A stretch of DNA of 64,000 nucleotides from Triplophysa rosa (lineage: Eukaryota; Chordata; Actinopteri; Cypriniformes; Nemacheilidae): positions 15,847,703 to 15,911,702 of the forward strand of contig NC_079893.1 in the NCBI RefSeq assembly GCF_024868665.1, read 5' to 3'. The position numbers were made by a program, and so were the translations under genes. The notes beneath the pieces were generated by a model. It worked only from the letters and a program-made list of their open reading frames with translations. It searched no databases and was not told the DNA's origin. This document shows, one piece after another, positions 18,751 through 30,700 of this stretch (position 1 is the first letter of the stretch; every line of letters starts with the position of its first letter).

Positions 18751-21700
18751 CTGAACATATAGAAACTCATTTCAAATGAAAATGCACAGAAAATGAACAC
18801 CATCATTAGATTTTCAAAGAAAATTTGTGAATCCTAATACAATTAAAATTATAATTATTGAAAATACATAGGCCCTCTTTAGAGACACAAGCACACCTTA
18901 GATCAACCTGCTTGCGTTTCTGCAGCTCCTGATTCCTGAGCTCCTCCAAGCAACGTAGTTCCTCTTGACGTCTCATGAGATCTATTTGAAGTTAACAAAT
19001 ATTTACAATTGGAATAAGCAGACAATATTTTTAAATGTTGAAATCATAGCAAACCTTTTGAAATGTCTAAGCAAGTAAACAAGGAGTTAAAGCAGATGAG
19101 TTTCAATTTATGTTATTGGTTGCAATGTAAATGTTGTAGCATACTTAATTTAAAGATTGAAATAAACATCCATGTTTGCATTTTTAATTGTTAACGCTAA
19201 TACTGTCATACAGTCTATACAACATATTTTTTACTAGTGAATGTAGGACACTACAGTTCATTTATGTAAGTGGTTAGAGCATGGCACTAGCAATGCCAAG
19301 GTCATGGGTTCGATCCCAGGGGATTGCACATAGTCAGAAACAAATGTATAATACAATACAATGTAAGTCGCTTTGGATAAAAGCGTCTGCCAAATGCATA
19401 AATGTAAATGTAATATCTTACGGAACCGATCTAACCAATATAGAAATTATGGGCCCTATTTTCACGATCTAAGCGCATGGTCTAAAGCGCAGGGCGCAAG
19501 TGCACTCAGGGTGTGTCCGAATCCACTTTTGCTAGTTTAACGAAGGGAAAACGGTCGGCACGCCCGGGGCGCATGGTCCAAACAGGTGGTTCCGATTCTC
19601 TTATTGAGTAATGGGTGTTTTTTGGGCGTAACGTGCAGTAAACCAATCAGAGTCTCATGTCTCATTCCATTTAAGAGCCAGTTGCGCTCGTGCCATGGCG
19701 GATTTGCTATTTACATGGCGGACTTTGCAAGAGCAAAGCCTGGATGCTTCTCCAGAGAGGAAAGGCATCTACAGGACAAGCCGGATTTTTATATTTATGT
19801 CCACAATAACCATCTTTTATATTGTACTCCATTTATTTTTATATTTGGCATGTTTGTGTGCTGCTGCGCTTCCCTTTGTGTAATAAATAAAGTAAAAGCG
19901 TGTTGTGGACCCGCCCAGAGGTGCATTTTCTACTAACGCACTCTTTAAATAACAAAAAAATATTGCGCCATTGACTTTAGACCAGGTTTGAGTTGGTCTA
20001 TGGCGCAGTCTATTTTCAGTTCCTCAAAATAGCAACGCACCAACAATGCGCCTGAAAACACCTCTTTTTTAGACCAACACGCCCATGGGCACACAAATGA
20101 GTGCAAATGAATTTGTTATTTAAACAACGTTTAAATGTAAAAATGACGTAAAAATGAGAACTGCGTCGGGCTGAAACTAGCAAAAACACTTGCACTGCGC
20201 CTTGCGCCGGGTGTATGATAGGGCCCTATACCTCAAAGCGACGATGTCACCGATCACCATCTTATAACATGTACACTGCGCACTGCAGAAATCAGCCGTA
20301 TAACTCATTATCGATAGGGTAGAACAATTACCTCGACTACTAAAGATAGTTTCACAAAGAACTTGCCAGATCTGACTCCTTTAATAACCATACCAATAAA
20401 TACAGAATCGCTCGATGACATGACCAGCAACATGGGCACTATTTTCTCTAACACATTGGAAGCTGTTGCACCTACGAAGTCAAAAAAGATTGAGAAGAAC
20501 AAAGCACCATTGTACAACAGCACCACTCGCGCCCTTAAAAGAGTTCAGCTAAGCCAGAGTTCTAACCCGGTCCAGAAAATACAATCACGTAACCCCAATT
20601 TTATCATTCCTTCACTGGTTACCCATTAAGTATCGTATTGACTTTAAAGTTCTTCAATTACTTATAAAGCCTTAAACGGTTTAGCCCCTACCTACATAAC
20701 AGAGCTTCTACCACACTACAACCCATCACGCTCTCTAAGATCTCAAAACTCCAGACTTTTGATAACACCTAGAATAACTAAATCCACCAAAGGGGGTGGA
20801 GCTTTCTCATACGTAACATACGTCATATGCCCATCCCTAACTAGAGATTACGCCAGCTACATCTGAAAATCCTGTGCCATCCTCCTGTGAGAGCCTGCAG
20901 ACTGACTGACCATCCCAGCTCCAGCTTAGGCAATTCCATCACCACCCAAGAGCAAAGTGACCATCTAACCATCCCAGCTCAGGCAATTCCATCCCCAACC
21001 AAGAGCAAAGAGGGACTACCTGTCACATTAATGCTTAATTTACAATACTTGGTATTTAATGCTAAAATGACCTGGCCCTCCTGGCTGAGACTTGTTTCTC
21101 TAGAGGGGTTTTTTTCTCCATTTATTTATCATTGGAGTTTGGGTTCCTCGCCACAGGGCCGTGTTGGCTTGCTCACCGGGAGACTGCATTTATTAGATAT
21201 TACTTACTAGAATGATCTTGCTTCTTCTTTAAACACCATGCACTGTGCTGTGTTTTACGTTTTCTGTGTTTTTCTTATTTTCTCATGTAAAGCTGCTTCT
21301 AGTACAGTGGTCACCAACCCTGCTCCTGGAGATCGACTGTCCTGAAGATTTCAGCTCCAACCCCAATCAAACACACCTGAACTATCTAATCGAGGTGTTC
21401 AGGTTTGCTTTATAATTACAGACAGGTGTGCTGAAGCAGGGTTGGAGCCGCAGTCTGCAGGACGGTCGATCTCCAGGAACAGGGTTGGTGACCACTGTTC
21501 TAGTAGAATTGATAAAAATCTGGGACCAAAAATTGTTCAGACACTTTGACCTGACAATGTTGTTGTCACAGTTTCCAGTCTGTTTCACAGTGTTTTCCGC
21601 CTGGACTACACTACCCATGATCCTCAACAGTACTACTACGTTCCAGAGCTCCCCAGTCACTCCACTCCAGCCTCCTGACTCCAGAGCTTCACCATCAATC

Positions 21701-24700
21701 CGCTCCAGAGTTTCCTGGCAACTCCACAACACAAGTCACAGCCCGGTTGCAGCTCCTCCTGGAATTCGACCTGCTCTACCCCTTCCATGGAGCCCAACCC
21801 ATCTTCAGAGTCTCTTCCTGGGCCCTTTACAACGTCTTCGCCCACTCTAACAAGGGCTCACAAGCTCGAGCCCAGACAGGAGTTCGCTCCCCATGTGGCA
21901 CATGAGTGGGAGATCAGCCCCATACATGCAGCGTCTACCGGGGGGTTGCCGGGAATGGCGTTGGTGGTGAGGTTTGCCTGGGCAGCATGTGCCTCACGGA
22001 ATTGTCCCAAATAAATTTTAGGGGCGCAGTGTTGGGCTGAAGTGGCCGTTCTGAGGTCCGATGGCACACCCAGGAAGGCCAGACGAAAGAGACGCTCCCC
22101 CTGCTCAAGCATTGTTTTCACTATGGTCGTCTCCAGCCTCTTTGCAACGGCTGTCTCCATCTCTGCCGCTCCCGTCTCCAACACCACGGAGGCCATCTGC
22201 ACCTGCTCTGCTCTCGTCTCCAACCCACGGCGGCCATCTTCGTCTTTACCATTTCTGTCTCCAGCGTTGCAGCCACGGTGCCCATCTGGTTCCCCCTGCT
22301 GCCGGAGCTGGCTGACTACACTGGCCTCCTAAAACTGCCGACACCTCCCTGGCTCCCGGTGCACGAGGATGTGCCTTCCAGGAGGGGGGAATAATGTCTG
22401 TTTTCCCCCCTGGACTACACTACCGATGATCCTCCACAATTCCTTACCTGTCCCTCATTGTCTTCACCCTCACCTCCCGGTGATCTCCTCATCACTAGGA
22501 CACTTTTAAACTCGTTATTTTCTCCCCATTCTCCCCAGTTTCTTATCATTGTCACATACTCGGTTATAACAATAAATCTCTGTGTTGGTATCTTATCGCT
22601 GTGTCTCTGACCTCTGGTGCATGTGTGACAGTTGGGCTTGAGAGTTTTTTTCTTTAATTGCTAATGCAACCATTTTTCAACAGAGACAAAATTAAGCATT
22701 GCTTGGTAACTGGTTGCCCTAAATTGGTATTATCTAACTGTATACTTAAATTTAACAGCTGACATCAATTCAACCTAATTCATTTGTGACATAATTTTGT
22801 TAGACTATCTAACTGTGTTCTGACACAGTTTAACTAGGAGTTCTTGTCATATTTTACCACAATTTTCTAAACTATAGCGAATAAACTGTGATAATGCGAG
22901 AAATGTAAAATGTACCTAATAAATTTTGGTTTGACTGTATGTCTTCTGACTCATTAATCATTTAGTGCTTTCACGACTTTATGGGGGTAAATCAATGGGA
23001 GGACAAGATAGGGTTTACTAATTTCCCACCTATATATTCAAAGTTAATGAGCTAGAAAATAATAGACGTATTGCTAGCAATGTGTGTTTTGTGAATATTA
23101 CTGAGAGAAATATTGTTATTCTTGACTGGATGAAAACCATGGCAATACTACCAAGATCAGTTTATACCCAGGTAAGTTCACGTTTAGTTTGAGCATACTC
23201 TGAGTTCTCGGGCTCAAGAAGGTGGATTGGTTTGGAGCAGGTTTCGTTACCATGGTAACTTACACTACACAGTTTTTTTTCTGGGTTAGAAATCGCAAAC
23301 CAAAACTGGACCAATCAGCTCTGAGCAAAGTGACATATATGTGACCCAGTGAAGCCACTCCCCTTGTATCGCGCTCCAAATAGAAAACAAGTTTAAAATG
23401 ATAAGATGCTAGAGGGAAAATCTTTTGCTGCTAATTGTTTATTATATTTTTTTTATTGATTATATGTACGAGTTGCTAAATATTCATCAATTAATAATAA
23501 TTAAATTAATTATTAATAAACTAAACTGTATGAATAAATACAAAATATTACAAGATATAAAATATTTAAATTCAGTTGATTCGCTTGCATTGATAGACAG
23601 TAGTTGTCTTCTCAAACTTTCACTGCAGCAGTGTTTATTCCTGCCAGGTAAATGTGTTTTAATTCATGAGATTTCTTTATCTTAAACAGAAAAAAAGTGA
23701 ATTGCATTGATACTCGCGAGAAGTCAATCAAACTGATGATGCTTTCTGTGTTCCGTGTGATTTGCTGTTTCCCGCATATGTCACACTTTCAGGTGCATGC
23801 GCCTCATTGACAGAGAACGTTTAATCTAAACCAGGTTGGGATTTTCTGGTTTTGTCAACCCGAAACTTACTCTGGAACCCGGAGTTTGTTCATCTCGCTT
23901 TGTGCAATAGGCCTCAGAGTGTCTGCAGGCAAACAATAATTAGAATAAATGTTTAACAACAGCTAATACCGAACTTTAGAAGTGATAGTATGTGGATTCA
24001 TATATGCATTAACTGTAAACAGACAGGCACGGTACAGCTATCATTACAATATTCACACAAACGGCTACACAAACAATGTAATAAGAACAAATGTGTTTAT
24101 TTTATGTCACAGACACCAGCATAATAATGTACAGTTCATTAACGCAAAATTATGTCTACATATCAATGTAGCAAGGTCGTTACAGCGACTTACCATGGTA
24201 AAACCAGTAAATCCCTCCAAAGCACATGTAAGTAAACGATAAATAAAATAAACGATCGGTACTACAAATACAAATGAAATTTTATGATTAGATATTTTAG
24301 CCTATGTGTGTACATCTGCAAATGTATCATATTTTAAAAACAAATTGTTGGTTAAAAAAATCACTCAGTCAAATCAACAGTTAAGATATTTTAAATGGGT
24401 AAAAACGTTAATATGTTCATTTAGAGATGACAAGAATATGGAAATTTGTACCGCTTTGTCAGATTTATGGCTTTGGTTTCTTTAACAACAGCTGCTCGTT
24501 CTGTGCATCATACGCCCTTATGTCTGTAAGACCCAGAGTCGTCTTTGCACATGCGCAAAACTTCCTACTTCATTTTTCAATCTGATCAAGTGTTTACATG
24601 TCCTATCAAGCAGATTACAAACGGCATGAACCACACCTTACAATCCGACTCAAATTTCAATCAGTTTGGGTATTTTTTATCTGATTCACGTGTTTATATG

Positions 24701-27700
24701 GAGCATTTTCATTCAGATTGGATTTTTAATCGGATTACATTGGTCCATGTAAACGTAACTACTGGTAACAGATATGGATTGGCATTTAAACACGCGTACA
24801 GACACCTCCTGTCATACAGCGCAGTTCTTTTTCTGCTTAAACTGTCTGATATGCATGTTAAAACATGTAAGAGGCACATAAACTGTCATTTATCTCTAAA
24901 GTAATGTAAAAAAAACAGCTGGATGTGTATCAGTTTGATCAGTGCATTCAAATGCAAGATCTATACTCTTTTTGCGTACACAGCACGTGATGCATCAGGT
25001 TGTGAATTTATTTTACATTAAGACATTTAGCAGACGTTTTTATCCAAAGCTACTTACAAATGAGGTAAACAAAAGAAGCAATTGTAACAACATAAGGACA
25101 ACAAAAAGCATAAGTGAAGTAAAAACTGGTCTCATAAAGTCCACCACAGTAAACAAAGCTAAGTTTTAGATAGAAAGAGTAGGAAAGAAATAGAAGTCAG
25201 TACTAATCTGTCAGGTGTTGATGGAAGATATGTGTTTTCAGCTGCTCTTGTAGCAGCGGGCAGATAATTCCACAAATTTGGAACAGATCCAGAGACGCGG
25301 TACGCGAGGTACACAAGAGTTACTTTTTCCCTTTTTGGTATGGCACCACAAGACGTTGTTCGTTTGCAGAGCGCAGGGATCTGGAGGGTACATAAGTCTG
25401 TGTTAGTGAGTGAGATGGGGGTGCCGAACCAGTGGTGGTCTTGTAGGCCAAGAGCAGAGCTTTGAATTTTATTTGAGGGAGCCAATGTAACCTAATGAAG
25501 AGAGGAGTGATGTGTGCTCTCTTCGGTTCATTGAAGACAACTCTTGCTGCTTGCTGCAAAAATCATCTGTAGAGGTTTGGTTGTGCAAGATGGGAGTCCA
25601 GCCAGTAGCGCATTGCAGTAGTCCAGTCTAGACAGGACAAGAGCCTGCAATAGAATTTGTGTAGCATGCTCAGACAGGAAAGGCCTAATTTTCCTAATGT
25701 TGTAGAGGATGAATCTACAGGACCGGGTGGTGCTGGCAACATGATCCGGGAAGTTTAGCTGATCATTGATTACCACTCCCAGGTTTCTGGCCATTCTGGA
25801 AGGTGTAATAACCATCAGCCTAGTTGAATGGAGAGGTTGTGATAAATCTTTGGGTCGGCCAGGATTACAAGCAGTTTTGTTTTTGCAAGGTTCAGCTGCA
25901 GGTGATGGTCCTTCATCCAGAGTGAAATGTCACTCAGGCATGCTGAGATGTGTGCATGCAACCATTGTAGCACCATTCCTGAGACACCCATAGCCCTGAG
26001 GGTTGACAGGAGGATATGGTGGTTAGCGGTGTCAAAAGCAGCAGATAGATCCAATATAAGGAGTACAGATGATTTAGAGGCTGCCCTTGCCCATATAAAA
26101 GCATTATAAAAGGCCCAGATCACATACAGTATATACTGTAAATAACTAGATGCAGCATTAGCATCTATTTCAATGGGCCACTATATGTACTATAGGTCAT
26201 CCACCATATTTGAACGGTGCGAGCCGGTCTGTTAACACTCAAGCTCAAGCTGACTGTATGATTATGAAATTGTATTGTTGTGTAAACTCAAACATTATAT
26301 CTACTACACTAACACATGACAACAACGAAGGTTATCACATTTTTCGGGAATATCAATCCCTGTGGTTTTCACAGCCATAGCTGCGCAGCACAGTGCTGGG
26401 GCATTCTAGTCAACTGTGACTGACGTCAGTGGACCGTTCCAAGATGGGGGACACGTCTGTCATGCCTGGAGCATGTGAATGCGGCATCTAGTTATATGTG
26501 TCTGTGGCTTAGACTACCATTATAAAAGGCCCAGATGGATATCTTTGCATAACTGTGTCGTAGAGACAAGGGGATGGGCTCATTTTACTAATGCGACCAA
26601 TTAGTCTATCAGAATCTTCATGAAGCTATGAAGCCACGCCCCTAGCAACCATTTTCAGCAACCTAGCAACCGATCCCATAGGCTGCCATTATAAAAGGCC
26701 CAGGTGGATATCTTTGCATCACAGTGTCGGAGAGACCAGGGTTGGGCTTATTATACTCAGGCAACCAATCAGTATCCCAGGATCTTCATGAAGGTCTGAA
26801 GCCACGCCCATAGCAACCAAAAAGGTTTGCCTAGAAACCATTTAACAAGATGTAGGGTATGGTCGAATCAAAGTTTACCATATGTGATCGTAAAACACAT
26901 TAACCTCTCAGCAGGACTACGAACAGGCACCAACAAGTCTGGCCAAATGTCCTATTCTCAACACCTTCATCACTGACCAGGACAGATTCGGATACTCTCC
27001 CCTAGACTTCAAAGGAGGTTCTTGGGGGAGGACAGGACTGTTCACCAAAGTGAGAAAAGCCATGTGGCCCCCAGGGACATAGAGCCTCAAATTCTTCCAA
27101 AAGAATGTCTCTTTCTCTTTCCTTAGCCACAAAAGACTGGTTTAAAGTGTATACACATGAATCTCCACATTGTATGCTTGTCTCTATGTTATTCTCCTTC
27201 ACCTATAACCTCAAAGGCATATGTGCTTAGTGGTATTCTGTGTATATTTACATTCTTGTCCAAACTACAGATCAATGTAATTGTAACCTCTTCATGTTTC
27301 ATATCTACATGTTTCCCTTTTCATGTCTTAGAATATGGTGTATATCACAGTAATGTATTTTATACCATTTTATACCAACAGTTCCCCCGTTGTGTAGATC
27401 AATAAACCGCATGTGTATCCACGCTCGTATTGTTTCTGTGTTTATTTATCACATATCAACGTCACTTAAACTGCTTGATTTCGTTAAGATTTCTGAAGTG
27501 GTACTGTACTACAGTAAGAATATTGTTTTTCCAGGCCAGGGGAGTAATATTTCTTAGAGTTGATATACGATCTGCTGATCACTCGGTGGACGCGTGTATT
27601 TAGTTCGTCGCTGTTATTAACTCTGCTGCATCAGGTAAAGTGTATAAAATAATGAATGGCTAATCCCCATTAATTATTTGTAGGTTACTGTGTTTAAACT

Positions 27701-30700
27701 CATAGTTTCCCCGAAATACACTACAAAGACCTATATCTCTGCATCAGAACATCGTAGAGACATGGGGTTCGTTGGTTTGTTTCATTTGTGGCTCGGAGTA
27801 TCATCAATTGGCAGATATCAAGCCACGCCCCATAGCAACCAAACAGAGTACCTTCACAACCATTTAGCGAGACCTATATCGCTGCATCAGAACATTGAAG
27901 AGACATGGGGGTTGGTTCGTTTCACTCGTGCCTAATTGTGTTAACATCATGTTAACAACATGTTTACCATATTAACATCATGTTAGCAACATACTAATCA
28001 TCTTGACATCATGTTAGGAACATGTTAATTGTGTTATCATCATGCTGTGTTATCATCATGCTTGCAACATCCTTATCGTGATAACATCATGTTAGCAAAA
28101 ATGTTAATCATGTTAACATCATGCTAGCAACATACTTAATGTGATAACATCATGCTAATACATGCTAACAAAATACTAAGCCCGGTTTTCTTTAGGCTTA
28201 AGCCTATCTTTACAGACTGGTGTCACATAATATAGTTCTCAAACTTGACTATTTAGTCTTTCTTATTCTTCTTCTGAAACTCAATCTTGTTGACTCTAAC
28301 TCCTCCTACAAAACCTTTGCACATTTCTTCAGATTGGTCGGAGGAAGTGTCGGGAAGTAGTTGATCTGTTGCAGTTTCTGGGTCCATGGGCGGAAGACCC
28401 AGAACTTTGGTCGACTTGTTACTGCCTCTCTGGAACAGAGACTCAGAACTTGGGTTAATCTGTTATCTTTCCTGGCTCAAAGGCTGTAGACTTAGAATTT
28501 ACCTGATCTGTTACAGTCTCTCTGAAGTGGAGACTTGAGAACTTTGGGTCATGCCGTTAATGTGTCGGTGGAGACTCAGAACTTGCTGTATCTGCAAAAT
28601 AGGAGACTCAGAACTTGGGTGTTGCTGTTATTGCCTCCTACCTCAAAGTCCAGAGATTTGGAAGTTTGCATATCTGTTACAGTCTCTAGGGGAGACTCAG
28701 AACAAAGAGTTTCTGCTGAAAATGTACTAACCCCTTTTCATATAAGGAGGAGATGCATTTGGTGCTTCTCCATTCCAATGGTGATTGGCTGTTGATGTCA
28801 GAGGGGGCTCTCTGACCATTGCTCCTCTGTATGGAACTCATGTGCATAGAATAAAGTATGACAATAAAATCTGACTTGTGGTTTACCAATGCATATTTTA
28901 CTTCCCAAATTTTACTTTCAAACTACCTTTGGCATTGACCTGAATTAGTAGTGAACCCTCGGGGCCCTCTAGGTATCATGAGTGGTGAGGGAACAAGGAC
29001 AGAGGACCCAGGTACAGACAGCGGGTAAGGGGTTAACAAGACTTTAATATTAAAATAAAACAAAGACAAAACAAAAACCCACGAGGGGGTAAAACAAGAA
29101 CAAGGATATAACAGGACACAGGAACAAGGACTACACCCAACAAGACTAAAGATAACATTTACCATTCAATACAAATAACTAGACTAGACTAGACTAGACT
29201 AACAGAGACAGGACCTCACCCACATGAAACGAATGACAATGAACCAGCACAGGACAGAAAACACAAGGGCATTATAAGGGATCAAAAGCAAGAGGGGACA
29301 GGTTTGGGGCATGAAATCATAATGAGCACTAACGAGGAAACAAGAGGGCAGGAACAATGACGAGACCGGAGAGTATGGAAGGCCATCAGTGCCAAAATGC
29401 CCCTCTCCACATGAAAGAAGAGGATCTGTCATGATTCTGCCACTAGATCAAGAAAAGCCAGACAAGATGGGGCAGAACCATGACACTAGGCCCTCTGAGA
29501 TGACTCAAACTATCGTAAAAATCTTAATAAAAAACTTAAAAATATTATTTTCAATAAAAGTTTGCTGATTTTCCCTATTAGATATGCATATTTGACTTCC
29601 TGGATCGATGCAGACTCTATCCACGTGTCTAGACATCATTTACCCGGGAAGTAAAGAGCTGTAGTCCGATTCCAGCTGTTCTCTGTAGTCCTTGAAAAGC
29701 GAATTCTGTTAAAGACAATATCTCGCTTGTCATTGAACTTTGAGCTTTATCATTTTGCAGATATTATTTATGCTCTAACAGCAACATTACACACTAACTA
29801 AAGTTTGAAAATTGGCATCACGGGGAATGGCACCTCTAAGATCAGACTGGGAGGAAGTGTCTGTCATGTGTGCGCAACCAAGACAGACACTGCCATAATT
29901 CCAGTATTCCGCTGAAAAGCACATACATGCAGATGCATGTGTGTAATAATGAGTTGTATTCCCTGATAGCACACGTACATCTGGCAGACATGTATTTGAT
30001 GTCTGCATTTTCATCTGCAAGATATCTGGCAGATGCTGTTTGCTCATCTGCCCTACATCTCTGAGACGTCTGCTGTCAGATGTCATATAGACCTCTAGAA
30101 GATGTCTGTAAGATGTGTATGATTTAGAATGGATGTAAAACTATTCTTTCTAAGATGTTTAGCAGATGTTTTTACACAGCAGATGTTTTCCAGATATCCA
30201 GATCTTTAGCAGACATCTACAGATGTACCTGTGCTATCTGGGTTTGTACTGCGTGTAATTTTGGTGACACATCTCTTGCTGTGCTGTTTGGCTCGTTGCG
30301 TTTCAAGTCTGGAGTAGCATTGTAAAAGTATCATGTGGTAAATGTGATGGTATAATGATGTATGCGCACTTTTATAGGAAAGCACAGTACAAATATCTTA
30401 CTTTACTGTGGTAAGTGTGTGTGTTTGGGGGGGTGCGTGTGCGCAGAGGGCCAAGACTCAAGCATCACGGTTCGCTACTGACCTGAATATACAGAGTACA
30501 GACATGACATCAAAATGTTAAGCTTTAATGCATGCAATCATTCTTATTATTCACTGACCGATGGTGTGAACAGTTGAGTAACACATAGCTGTAATTGAGA
30601 ATGCATACTTCTCTAAGAAGTATTGCGTCAATATGTGATAGAATGTCCATGGTGTGTATGAAAGAATGCAAAGATTTGTTCTTTGTTTTAGCCAATGCTG

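Noticed and set aside
19262..19330. Genuine tRNA gene (also 31645 and 45421)
   Set aside because: Boxes A and B are present, but each is fused to a SINE body and tail and lacks acceptor-stem pairing.
27938..28185. CRISPR-like repeats (also 33670-34030, 56430-56600)
   Set aside because: Repeats are degenerate, with no unique spacers, no leader and a vertebrate context.
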